Assembly (NCBI RefSeq): GCF_013155395.1
Contig: NZ_JABJWC010000038.1
Coordinates: 1 to 36,448, forward strand
From: Komagataeibacter melomenusus
GTDB lineage: Bacteria > Pseudomonadota > Alphaproteobacteria > Acetobacterales > Acetobacteraceae
DNA length: 36,448 bases
Direction: 5' to 3'
In this document: positions 23,941 through 32,342 of the stretch, one piece after another
Numbering within the stretch: position 1 is the first letter of the stretch
How the letters are laid out: every line of letters begins with the position of its first letter
Translations under genes and position numbers: made by a program
Notes under the pieces: model-generated
The model's input: only the letters and a program-made list of their open reading frames with translations
Database searches by the model: none
Told to the model about the DNA's origin: nothing

Positions 23941-26541
23941 TCAGGGCCGATCCAGAAGGGTTGCAAGGGCAGCGAAGGGGCTGTCGGGCCGCCGGGCCGC
24001 AAGGCGCCTGCTGGCCGGGCGGCCCTGCGCCGGGCGGGGCTTTTCGGCTTTGGTATTTTCACCCTCGGCATGGAAGCGGATCATGATCGGGGCAGGCGGC
24101 CCGTAGCGGTCGGCAGGCATGGGGCGGGGGTGGTGCACGCGCATGTTCAGCCCCTTCAGCACGGCGGGCAGCATTTCACGACGCACGCCCAGCCGCGAGG
24201 CCAGTTGCGGCGGTAGCGGCACGGGCGCGCGACGGGTCAGGCGGGCAAGCTCGCGAATGAATTTTTCCGCGATATCGAGCCGTATGCGCACCGGTCCCGC
24301 CGCAAGCCAGCCCATGCGGTCCATGAAGGCCGGGGGCAGGGCATCGGGCGACAGGGTAATGCGGCTCATGGCGGGCAGGGTGGGGCAGGGCATGTTCAGG
24401 CTGATGGCCACCAGCCAGCCGCGCAACTGCAGCGGGCGCTCCTTCAGGATCGCGGGCATGAACAGGGCGTAATGGCCCACGCGCACGCCAAGCCTGCGCA
24501 GGCGGCCCAGCATCTCGGGCGGCAGGCGCTCGCCCCGGTGCAGCGGGGCGATGCCCGCACCTTCAAGCAGGCGGTGGACGATGCCGCGCAGTTCCGGCGT
24601 GGCGGCGACGGCGGCCTGCACGGCAAAGAGCGGGGCAAGATGCTCGCGCACCACCTGCCCGAGCCAGGCCTGGAGCCGGTTGCGGATTCGCTCGCGCTGC
24701 GCGTTGTCGAGCAGCGGGTTGTCCAGCACCAGCGGCCGGGGCGAGAGCACGTCGGCACCCGGCAGCAGGCGGGCCAGATTCATGCCCTGCCACATGATAT
24801 GCGTGCCATCGGCCGAGAAGGTGAACTGCTGGTCGTCATCCTGCACCAGCAGGGCGACGCGGCGGGGAATCTCGCTGCGCACGGCACGGCGCGCGGCGCG
24901 CATGAGCAGGCGGCCATCCTCGGCGTCGGTATGGTCGCCCGCAATCAGGTCCAGCCCTGCAATCCGGCCCACCTCGTGGCCTTCCACCACCACATTGCCC
25001 TGCGCGGTCACGGCGGAGAGCAGGGTGTCGTGCCCGCCTTCATCAAGCCTGCGGATCAGGGTGGTGGCGCGGCGATCGACAAAGCGGGCGGTCAACTGTT
25101 CGTGCAGCACGTCGGACAGGCGATCCTCCGCCTCACGCGTGCGGGCCTGCCAGTGTTCCGCACTGGCGATCCAGCCGGGGCGGGCGGCGATGTAGCTGCA
25201 CACGCGAATCCCTGCCAGGCGCTGCATCAGCGTATCGATGGTGCCCTCGGTCTGGAAAAAATGGGTGATCTGGTTTTCCATCCACGTGGCCGGGATGCGG
25301 CCATCGCTGATCAGGTGGGTGAAGATGCGCCCGCACAGGCGGATGTGGCTGTCATCGCCCAGCTTGCGGAAATCGGGGATCTGGCAACTCTCCCACAACA
25401 GCCGGGTCGCGGCGCGGGAATGGACCAGCGGGCGGATGTCGGCGCTGGCCGAGAGTGCCGAGAGCGCCAGCACGTCGCTCGCTTCATGCCCCGCGATCAG
25501 TTCCGGCCGGGGCGAGGCCTGGTTGAGGCTGCCCAGCAGGCTGGCGGGCGATGAGAAATCAAGCGCGCTGTTGCGCCATGACAGGCGGGTGAGCGGGTCG
25601 AAGCGGTGCTGTTCCACGGCCTCGGCCAGTTCCTCATGCAGGGGCGGGCAGGTGCCGGTGGTGCCGAACGTGCCATCGCGCAGGCCGCGCCCGGCACGCC
25701 CCGCCACCTGCGCGATCTCGCCCGCGGTGAGCGGGCGGATGCGCGCGCCATCGAATTTCGACAGGCTGGCAAAGGCCACATGGTTCACATCCATGTTCAG
25801 CCCCATGCCGATGGCATCGGTCGCGACGAGGTAATCGACCTCCTTTTCCTGGTACAGCGCCACCTGCGCATTGCGCGTGCGCGGCGAGAGCTGGCCCATC
25901 ACGATGGCGCAGCCGCCGCGCCTGCGGCGCAGCAGTTCGGCAATGGCGTAGACCTCGCCTGCCGAGAACGCGACAATGGCCGAGCGCGGCGGCAGGCGCG
26001 TGAGCTTGCACGCGCCCGCATGGGTCAGTTGCGACAGGCGGGGCCGGTGCTCGATCTCGATGCCCGGCACAAGGCGGCGGATCAGGTTGCGGATGGTGTC
26101 GGCGCCCAGAAACATCGTCTCCGCCGTGCCGCGCGCATGCAGCAGGCGGTCGGTAAAGATGTGCCCGCGGTCGGGGTCGGCGCAGAGCTGGATTTCATCC
26201 ACCGCCACGAATTCCACCTGCCGGTCTAGCGGCATGGCCTCGACCGTGCATGAAAACCAGCGTGCCTTCGGCGGGATGATCTTTTCCTCGCCGGTGATCA
26301 GCGCCACGGCCTGCGCGCCCTTGCGGGCCACCATGCGGTCGTAGTTCTCACGCGCGAGCAGGCGGAGCGGGAAGCCGATCACCCCGCTGGAATGCGAGAG
26401 CAGCCGCTCGATGGCGAGATGCGTCTTTCCGGTATTGGTCGGGCCGAGCACAGCCCGGACCACCTGGTCGGAATGGGGACCGGCGCGATGCCCGGCCGCT
26501 GCGCGATGGGGGCCACGAAGCCCCGAGGGTACACCCGTCAT
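23941..26541 (-). CDS. SUV3-like superfamily 2 RNA helicase
   Basis: An 866-residue ATP-dependent helicase resembling the mitochondrial RNA helicase SUV3, common in alphaproteobacteria. Motif I is LGPTNTGKTHLA (~32-43), motif II is VDEIQL (~114-119), followed by FLGADTI (~144-150). In the second RecA domain are IVAFSAGEVY (~189-198), VATDAIGMGLNMDV (~239-252) and motif VI QVAGRAGRG (~278-286). A large C-terminal region of about 500 residues with a basic end follows. The reading is open to 27303, but that extension is antisense to the aminopeptidase gene. The ATG at 26541 with GGAG about ten bases upstream is chosen. It probably works in RNA processing or decay with the adjacent S4 protein; this is inference from context. 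Confidence 0.88.
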   Translation of the reverse strand: MTGVPSGLRGPHRAAAGHRAGPHSDQVVRAVLGPTNTGKTHLAIERLLSHSSGVIGFPLRLLARENYDRMVARKGAQAVALITGEEKIIPPKARWFSCTVEAMPLDRQVEFVAVDEIQLCADPDRGHIFTDRLLHARGTAETMFLGADTIRNLIRRLVPGIEIEHRPRLSQLTHAGACKLTRLPPRSAIVAFSAGEVYAIAELLRRRRGGCAIVMGQLSPRTRNAQVALYQEKEVDYLVATDAIGMGLNMDVNHVAFASLSKFDGARIRPLTAGEIAQVAGRAGRGLRDGTFGTTGTCPPLHEELAEAVEQHRFDPLTRLSWRNSALDFSSPASLLGSLNQASPRPELIAGHEASDVLALSALSASADIRPLVHSRAATRLLWESCQIPDFRKLGDDSHIRLCGRIFTHLISDGRIPATWMENQITHFFQTEGTIDTLMQRLAGIRVCSYIAARPGWIASAEHWQARTREAEDRLSDVLHEQLTARFVDRRATTLIRRLDEGGHDTLLSAVTAQGNVVVEGHEVGRIAGLDLIAGDHTDAEDGRLLMRAARRAVRSEIPRRVALLVQDDDQQFTFSADGTHIMWQGMNLARLLPGADVLSPRPLVLDNPLLDNAQRERIRNRLQAWLGQVVREHLAPLFAVQAAVAATPELRGIVHRLLEGAGIAPLHRGERLPPEMLGRLRRLGVRVGHYALFMPAILKERPLQLRGWLVAISLNMPCPTLPAMSRITLSPDALPPAFMDRMGWLAAGPVRIRLDIAEKFIRELARLTRRAPVPLPPQLASRLGVRREMLPAVLKGLNMRVHHPRPMPADRYGPPAPIMIRFHAEGENTKAEKPRPAQGRPASRRLAARRPDSPFAALATLLDRP

Positions 26542-26682
26542 GCAGGCATGCTCCGGCCAAGTGGACACAAATGCAAGCAAAACCACATGGGTGTGCCCCG
26601 AAGGGCGCCACAGGGTGTTGCACTGGCGCGATGGCGGACGCACCCTTGGCGCCAATAGCAGCAGACGCAACCGAGGACCGCC

Positions 26683-28137
26683 ATGAACATGCCGCAACAA
26701 CCCGACTGCCTGGTCGCCGCGCACGATGTGGGCCACGAACCCGTAGGCGTGGTACACGCCATCCGCCCCTCGGCGCTGGGCGGCCTTGCCGCGCTGGTGG
26801 GCGAGAAGGCTGCGCGTTTTGCGCTGCAGGCCGGTTTTGTGGCCCGTTACGGGCAGGTGCAGGGCCTGCCCGATGCGGATGGCAACATCACCACCGCCGT
26901 GCTGGGCGTGCCCGAAGCGGTAGATGGTGCTGACCCGTTCGTATTCGGTGTCCTGCCCGACTCGCTGCCAAGCGGCCTGTGGCGCATTGAGGCGCCACAG
27001 GATATCGCACTTGCCGACATGGCGCTTGGCTTCTGCCTTGGCGCCTATCGCATGCCGGCCTTCGGGCGCGACGTGGCCGCCAGGCCGCCACGGGCGCGGC
27101 TGGTGGTGGATGGGGCGGGCATGGCCGCATGGCCGGTTGCGCAGTGCATCAACCTGGCGCGCTCGCTCATCAACACGCCGCCCAACCTGATGGGCCCCGA
27201 TGAACTGGCCCGCGCCGCACAGATGGCGCTTGAGCCGCTGGGCGCCGATGTGTCGGTCATCCGCGGGGCACGGCTGGAGCAGGATTTCCCCACCGTCTTC
27301 CATGTTGGCATGGGCTCGGACCGGGCACCGTGCGTGGTGGTGGCGCGCTGGAGCGGCAGCACGGCGCCCGAGGATGCCCCGCTTGTGTCGCTGGTGGGCA
27401 AGGGCGTGTGTTTTGATACTGGCGGCTATGACCTCAAGCCGCCCTCATCCATGCTGCGGATGAAAAAGGACATGGGGGGGGCCGCCATCATGCTGGCACT
27501 GGCGCGGCTGGTGGCGCTGCGCGACCTGCCGGTGCGGCTGGAACTGCGGCTGGGCTGCGTGGAGAACAGCGTGTCGGGCCGCGCCATGCGCCCGTCGGAC
27601 GTCGTGCGCACGCGCGCGGGGCTGACGGTGGAGATTGGCAATACCGATGCCGAGGGCAGGCTGGTGCTGTGCGACCTGCTGCATGCGGCATGCGAACATG
27701 ATCCCGCCCTGCTGGTCGATGCCGCGACCCTGACCGGGGCCGCCCGCGTGGCGCTTGGCCCCGATGTGCCCGCGCTGTTCAGCAACAGCGATGAAGCCGC
27801 CCTGGCGCTGGAGGATGCGGGACGTGCCTGCGGCGACCCGCTATGGCGCCTGCCGCTGTGGCCGGGCTACCGCAAATGGCTGCGCAGTCCGATGGCAGAC
27901 CTGAACAATATTTCATCCAAACCGCTGGCGGGGGCGATTACGGCGGCGCTTTTCTTAGAGAATTTTGTCAAAACTGATGTGCGCTGGGTTCATATCGATA
28001 CCTATGGATGGAATGATTCCGACCGCCCCGGCCGCCCGGAAGGCGGAGAAAGTCTAAGTTTAAGAGCGACTTACGAAGGAATATTAAAAATATTCAATCT
28101 TGACGAGGCAAACGCGGCATCAAAGAAACAATTATGA
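26683..28137 (+). CDS. Leucyl aminopeptidase family protein (M17)
   Basis: A 484-residue two-metal aminopeptidase that removes N-terminal residues from peptides in the cytoplasm. The M17 signature NTDAEGRLVL is at ~320-329. Metal and catalytic residues are in place: Lys 240 and Asp 245 in VGKGVCFDTGG, Asp 263 in KKDMGG, Asp 322 and Glu 324, with Arg 326. The N-terminal domain (~1-140) is poorly conserved, as in other short M17 proteins. AGGA precedes the ATG. The last ~60 codons change to AT-rich usage, although the protein still reads like the family (WVHIDTYGWND, GRPEGGE). It is divergent from the SUV3-like helicase across 141 bases with no other gene. Confidence 0.93.
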   Translation: MNMPQQPDCLVAAHDVGHEPVGVVHAIRPSALGGLAALVGEKAARFALQAGFVARYGQVQGLPDADGNITTAVLGVPEAVDGADPFVFGVLPDSLPSGLWRIEAPQDIALADMALGFCLGAYRMPAFGRDVAARPPRARLVVDGAGMAAWPVAQCINLARSLINTPPNLMGPDELARAAQMALEPLGADVSVIRGARLEQDFPTVFHVGMGSDRAPCVVVARWSGSTAPEDAPLVSLVGKGVCFDTGGYDLKPPSSMLRMKKDMGGAAIMLALARLVALRDLPVRLELRLGCVENSVSGRAMRPSDVVRTRAGLTVEIGNTDAEGRLVLCDLLHAACEHDPALLVDAATLTGAARVALGPDVPALFSNSDEAALALEDAGRACGDPLWRLPLWPGYRKWLRSPMADLNNISSKPLAGAITAALFLENFVKTDVRWVHIDTYGWNDSDRPGRPEGGESLSLRATYEGILKIFNLDEANAASKKQL

Positions 28138-28286
28138 AATCGAACTAATTTGCCAGATGCGACTTATATATGCCGTAAATGCCAATTATATAGGCACCAC
28201 CAGAATAAACCATTCCGTGCCACTCCGATTCCACGGCCCGCAGGCCCATTGGCCGGCACGGATATCATGACAGAGGATTTCAACCG

Positions 28287-28709
28287 ATGGCCAAGTCATC
28301 ACAGGCTAATACGGATCAGATGACGCATTCCCTGCGCGACACCATCGTCGCGATGGTCCGCCGCGACGGGCCGGACCTGTCTGCCCGCCAGCTTGCCGTG
28401 TTCCTGACCTGCTACCTCAGCGACAACGCCCACACCGTGCGTGGCCTCGCGGCCGAGCTGAACGTGTCCAAGCCCGCGATCACCCGCGCGCTCGACCGGC
28501 TCGAGGATCTGCGCCTCGCCCGCCGCACGGCGGACCCGATGGACCGCCGCTCGGTGCTGATCACGCACACCCCGCAGGGCAATGGCTTCCTGCGCGACCT
28601 GCGCACGATCGTGAACGAAACCTCCGCCGCAGCGCAGGAAAAGGTTGCCGCCCCCGTGCGCAAGGCCCCGCGTGCCCGCCGCACCGAGGAACTTCGCCGC
28701 GCGAGCTGA
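28287..28709 (+). CDS. MarR-family winged-helix regulator
   Basis: A 140-residue DNA-binding protein. The winged helix spans about residues 35-105: DLSARQLAVFLTCYL, then the recognition helix region VRGLAAELNVSKPAITRALDRL, and a wing with RRTADPMDRRSVLITHTPQG. The DxRS/V-type wing residues are typical of MarR regulators. The C-terminus ends in a basic tail (VRKAPRARRTEELRR). The usual N-terminal dimerisation helix is short. No ligand can be named. The preceding AT-rich gap (28138-28286) holds TGCC-N9-GGCA at 28180-28196, a possible but weak self-operator. The next gene, a small secreted protein, starts 50 bases later and may be co-transcribed. Confidence 0.88.
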   Translation: MAKSSQANTDQMTHSLRDTIVAMVRRDGPDLSARQLAVFLTCYLSDNAHTVRGLAAELNVSKPAITRALDRLEDLRLARRTADPMDRRSVLITHTPQGNGFLRDLRTIVNETSAAAQEKVAAPVRKAPRARRTEELRRAS

Positions 28710-28759
28710 GTTAGCAGAAGGTTCTCTTCGTGCATTCCGCGACGGAAGGTTTCCATTTC

Positions 28760-29218
28760 ATGCATATCTCTCGACGTCTGCTTGCCCTCGTCATTGCGGC
28801 AGCCCCCCTTGCCAGCCTGCCATGCGCGGCCATGGCCGAGGAGTCCACGCTCGGCACGCCATCGGGCACGGTCACCATGAAGTTCAAGTCGCTTGATATC
28901 GGCGTGGGGCATACATGGGGCACGGGCAAGCTGGTCTATGGGCACCACACCTACCGTTTCAAGATCGAGGGCGGGTCGCTCGCGGCTGTGGGCTATGCCA
29001 ACATCAAGGGCACCGGCACGGTCTATAACCTGCATTCGGTCAAGGATTTCGAGGGCAGCTACGCCGCCGTCAACGGCGATGTGACAGCAGGCACCGGTAT
29101 TGGCGCGGTCCTGCTCAACAACCCGGCCGGCGTGCGCATCCGGCTGGATACCTCAAGTTCCGGTGGCCGCCTTGCCGCCGCGGCCCAGGGCATGAAGATC
29201 ACCTTCACCAAGAAGTAG
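28760..29218 (+). CDS. Secreted protein of unknown function
   Basis: A 152-residue product with a clear Sec signal peptide (HISRRLLALVIAAAPLASLP, cleavage expected after AMA near residue 26). The mature part is about 125 residues, rich in Gly, Val, Thr and small residues with alternating hydrophobic positions, which suggests beta structure. It has segments VTMKFKSLDIGVGHTWGTG, VYNLHSVKDFEGSYAAV and a closing MKITFTKK. The VYNL.SV..F.G.Y pattern faintly recalls EipA/DUF1134 periplasmic proteins; this is not firm. The frame could start at 28730, but the ATG at 28760 begins the signal peptide and has GGAAGG upstream. It follows the MarR gene closely and is closed by a strong terminator. Confidence 0.8.
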   Translation: MHISRRLLALVIAAAPLASLPCAAMAEESTLGTPSGTVTMKFKSLDIGVGHTWGTGKLVYGHHTYRFKIEGGSLAAVGYANIKGTGTVYNLHSVKDFEGSYAAVNGDVTAGTGIGAVLLNNPAGVRIRLDTSSSGGRLAAAAQGMKITFTKK

Positions 29219-29241
29219 AATCCGTTATCTGTCACGATGGG

Positions 29242-29280
29242 CAGGGGGAATGGCCGCAGGGCCGTTCCCCCTGTTTCGTT
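29242..29280. terminator. Terminator between convergent genes
   Basis: CAGGGGGAATGGCC (29242-29255), four-base loop, GGCCGTTCCCCCTG (29260-29273) with one G-U pair, then TTTCGTTT. It ends the secreted-protein transcript, and probably also serves the convergent transferase gene, whose stop codon is at 29282. Confidence 0.88.
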
Positions 29281-29281
29281 T

Positions 29282-30322
29282 CTACCACCGCAATCCCGGC
29301 ATGTGGCGCACGCGCCTGATCACCACCACGGCCCAGGCCAGTTGCAGTGCCAGCAGGCCGCCTGTTGCGGCAGGCAGGCCGATCACGCCGCCTGCCAGCG
29401 CGCTGGCTGCCCCCGCGCCACATAGCGTGGCCGCCCAGGCCAGCAGCGTGATGGTGGTGGGCCTCATGCCGCCGCGATGGGCCATCTGGTAGAAATGCTC
29501 CCGGTGCGCCCGCAGGAGCGGGCGGCGCAGCACGGCGCGGCGTAGCAGCGTTGCCCCTACATCGGCCAGCAGCCCCGACAGCATGAGCGGCATGAGCGCC
29601 CAGCCATGCGCCAGTGGCGGCAGGTCGGCCATGTGCAGCCCCAGCGCGCCCAGCACCAGCCCGCAGCACTGGCTGCCCACATCGCCCATGAACAGCCGCG
29701 CATTGGGGAAATTGAAGGGCAGGAAACCCGCAATGGCAGCAGCCATGACCAGCGCGGTGCCCCATGTCCCGACCCCTGCGTGCACATGCAGGCACAGCAT
29801 GGCGGTGGCCACGCAGGCCAGCAGGGTGCAGCCCGCGGCCAGGCCGTCCAGCCCATCCATGAAGTTGATGGCGTTGCACAGCACCACCAGCCACACGCCG
29901 CGCCCCAGCAGCATGCCCCATGTGGCGGCATCATGGGGCAGCACGCCCAGGCTGCCCCAGGCCACCAGCAGGGCCGCCAGCACCTGCGCGCCCAGCTTCC
30001 ACAGCGCGGGCATGGGGTGCATGTCGTCGCGCCACGAAAACAGGCCCAGCCAGGCTGTGGCGGCGAGCAGGGTCTTGTCAGCCACGGTGGGGGCATGATG
30101 CCAGATCATCTGCGCCAGCGGCACGCCGGTTACGAACACGGCCAGAATGGCCAGCCCGCCACCCTTGGGCACGGGCCGGGCATGGGCACTGCGCCCGGTC
30201 GGGTAGTCGAGCACGCGCAGCCCGATGACCCGGCGTGACAGCATGGCGGCCACGGCAGCGCCCGCGCCAAGCAGCAGCGCGAAAAGCACGGCCGCGCCAT
30301 GATCGGCATGCACAAGGGTCAT
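29282..30322 (-). CDS. WecA/MraY-like phosphosugar-undecaprenyl transferase (glycosyltransferase family 4)
   Basis: A 346-residue polytopic membrane protein that would join a UDP-activated sugar phosphate to undecaprenyl phosphate, the first step of O-antigen or exopolysaccharide units. About ten hydrophobic spans are seen. Family motifs are GRSAHARPVPKGGG (~43-56), an Asp-Asp pair in SWRDDMHP (~97-104), NAINFMDGLDGLAAG (~150-164), NARLFMGDVGSQ (~207-218) and a cytoplasmic HREHFYQ (~272-278). The His-containing loop supports the WecA/WbpL side rather than the peptidoglycan MraY. The ATG at 30322 lies opposite the dehydratase gene start, with a 67-base gap likely carrying both promoters. Sugar specificity is unknown; context suggests the product of the neighbouring dehydratase/aminotransferase pathway. 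Confidence 0.88.
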   Translation of the reverse strand: MTLVHADHGAAVLFALLLGAGAAVAAMLSRRVIGLRVLDYPTGRSAHARPVPKGGGLAILAVFVTGVPLAQMIWHHAPTVADKTLLAATAWLGLFSWRDDMHPMPALWKLGAQVLAALLVAWGSLGVLPHDAATWGMLLGRGVWLVVLCNAINFMDGLDGLAAGCTLLACVATAMLCLHVHAGVGTWGTALVMAAAIAGFLPFNFPNARLFMGDVGSQCCGLVLGALGLHMADLPPLAHGWALMPLMLSGLLADVGATLLRRAVLRRPLLRAHREHFYQMAHRGGMRPTTITLLAWAATLCGAGAASALAGGVIGLPAATGGLLALQLAWAVVVIRRVRHMPGLRW

Positions 30323-30389
30323 GAAAGCGGGGTCCGGGGCATGATCTCTCCTTCTTGCCCCCCGCTGGCTCGGCTATAGGAAGGGGGTA

Positions 30390-32342
30390 ATGGCAACGCA
30401 ATCCTCCAGCGCGCACTCCCTGGCCGAGTGCCTGCGCATGACACGGACCATAGCGCTGAACTGCGTGCTTGATACGGTTCTGGGGGGGCTGGCGGCAAGC
30501 CTTGCGGCCTGGGCGTGCGGTTATCATGCGGCCCTGCCCGGTGGCGCGCCCGTGCTGGGCATGGCCGGGCTTGCGGTGGCGGGGTGGCCGTTCCGCATTT
30601 TCCAGCAGCACTGGCGTTTTGCCGGGCGGTCCGATTTCTGGCGGCTGGGCGGCGCCTGCGTGCTGGCGGCCGTGCTGGTGCTGGGGGCGACCGCCCTGCC
30701 GGGCATGGCGGCTCCGGCCTTTGGCATGGTTTACGGCATGGCGGCGTTCATGGTGCTGGCGGGGGTGCGCGGTGCCTACCAGTACTGGCGGCAGGGCCTG
30801 ATGGGCCTTGCGGGCCGTCAGCGCGTGATCGTTGTGGGGGATGGGGAAGATGCCAGCCGTTTCCTCACACTGGCGCCGCATATGGGCCGCCGGGTCGCGG
30901 GGCTGGTGCCTGAAGGCCGCCAGCGCCGCCCCGGCCGCAGGCTGCGCGGCCTGCCGGTGCTGGGGCAGGTGGGCGACCTGCGGGCCATACTGGCAGCCCT
31001 TGGGGCGGATGAGGACTGGATGGTGGTGGTGGCCGACCCGCACTGCCGGGGCGAACGGCTCTCTGCCGTGCTGCGCATGGCGCATGAAACCGGCACCCCG
31101 GTGCGCTGCATGCCCGACCTGTCGGGCCTGACCGGCACCGCGCGCGCGCCGCTGCACCCCGTAAGGCTGGCTGACCTGCTGCCCCGCCAGCCCGTGGCCC
31201 CCGATGAACAGGGGCTGGCCAGCATGCTGCGCGGGCGGCGGGTGCTGGTTACGGGGGCGGGTGGTTCGATCGGGGCGGAACTGGTGCGCCAGATCGCCCG
31301 CCACGGGCCGGCGGAACTCATTTTGCTCGATATGGGTGAATATCCGCTGTGGCAGGTGGATATCGACCTTGAAGCGACAGCACCCGCGCTGCAGCGCCAT
31401 CTGGTGCTGGCCGACATACGCGACCCCGCGCGCATCGAGCGCGTCTTTGCCCGTCATCGCCCCGAACTGGTGTTTCATGCAGCCGCGCTGAAGCAGGTGC
31501 CCATGGTCGAGGCCAACCCGTGCGAGGGGCTGCTCACCAACGTGACCGGCACCCGCATCGTGGCTGATGCAGCCAGCCGCCACGGGGTGCGGGCCATGGT
31601 GCTTGTCTCAACCGACAAGGCGGTCAATCCCGCCAGTGTCATGGGGGTGTCAAAGCGCATTGCCGAGATGTACTGCCAGGCCCTTGATGCCCGCGCCCGG
31701 CGCGCGGGCGGCGCTGACGCCATGCGCTGCGTGACCGTGCGCTTTGGCAACGTGATGGGCTCGACCGGCTCGGTCATTCCGCTGTTCCAGCACCAGCTTG
31801 CGCGCGGCGGCCCGCTTACGGTAACCGACCCGCGCATGCGGCGCTATTTCATGACCGTGTCCGAAGCCGTGGGGCTGGTGCTGCAGGCCAGCGCCTGCGG
31901 CACCGGCGCGCAGGAGGACCGGCTTGCCGCCGCCCTGCTGCGCCGGGGCGGGGTGTTCGTACTCGACATGGGCACGCCGGTGCGCATCCTTGACCTGGCG
32001 CGGCAGATGATCGTGCTGGCGGGGCTGCGGCCGGGGCGTGACGTGCAGATCCGCTTTACCGGGCTGCGACCGGGCGAAAAGCTGGCCGAGGACCTGTTTT
32101 ACAGCCAGGAAATCCTGCAACCCACCGGCTGTCCCGGTTTGCGGATGGCAACGCCGCGTACGGTGGACCTTGCGCAGGTCGTCAATATCATGGATGCACT
32201 GACAGTGGCATGTCGCCAGGGTGACAGCGCGCAGGCGCTGGACCTTGCGCGCAGGCTCGTACCCGAATTTGTCCATAACCCGCACGGCATGGTCACACAG
32301 GTTCCGGCGGGGCAGGTCGATGTGGAAAGGAATGCATCATGA
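30390..32342 (+). CDS. Membrane UDP-sugar 4,6-dehydratase (CapD/WbpM/FlaA1-like)
   Basis: A 650-residue nucleoside-diphosphate sugar epimerase/dehydratase. The first ~130 residues contain four hydrophobic spans, followed by a Rossmann-like linker domain. The catalytic extended SDR domain begins at ~284 with TGAGGSIG (288-295). The catalytic residues are STDK (407-410) and MGVSK (418-422), a Met-xxx-Lys in place of the normal Tyr-xxx-Lys, as in the UDP-GlcNAc 4,6-dehydratases WbpM and PglF. The later blocks RFGNVMGSTGSVIPLF and GLRPGEKLAEDLF are also family typical. It probably converts UDP-GlcNAc to the 4-keto-6-deoxy sugar. AGGAAGGGGG precedes the ATG. Its stop overlaps the aminotransferase start by four bases. 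Confidence 0.92.
   Translation: MATQSSSAHSLAECLRMTRTIALNCVLDTVLGGLAASLAAWACGYHAALPGGAPVLGMAGLAVAGWPFRIFQQHWRFAGRSDFWRLGGACVLAAVLVLGATALPGMAAPAFGMVYGMAAFMVLAGVRGAYQYWRQGLMGLAGRQRVIVVGDGEDASRFLTLAPHMGRRVAGLVPEGRQRRPGRRLRGLPVLGQVGDLRAILAALGADEDWMVVVADPHCRGERLSAVLRMAHETGTPVRCMPDLSGLTGTARAPLHPVRLADLLPRQPVAPDEQGLASMLRGRRVLVTGAGGSIGAELVRQIARHGPAELILLDMGEYPLWQVDIDLEATAPALQRHLVLADIRDPARIERVFARHRPELVFHAAALKQVPMVEANPCEGLLTNVTGTRIVADAASRHGVRAMVLVSTDKAVNPASVMGVSKRIAEMYCQALDARARRAGGADAMRCVTVRFGNVMGSTGSVIPLFQHQLARGGPLTVTDPRMRRYFMTVSEAVGLVLQASACGTGAQEDRLAAALLRRGGVFVLDMGTPVRILDLARQMIVLAGLRPGRDVQIRFTGLRPGEKLAEDLFYSQEILQPTGCPGLRMATPRTVDLAQVVNIMDALTVACRQGDSAQALDLARRLVPEFVHNPHGMVTQVPAGQVDVERNAS

Noticed and set aside
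26542..27303. Extension of the SUV3-like helicase frame by 254 codons
   Set aside because: The extension lies entirely antisense to the aminopeptidase gene or in the intergenic gap and does not resemble helicase sequence; the ATG at 26541 is adequate.
30355..30380. TTGCCC and TATAGG between the transferase and dehydratase genes as a promoter
   Set aside because: The spacing of 14 bases is too short, and the second element overlaps the ribosome site region.
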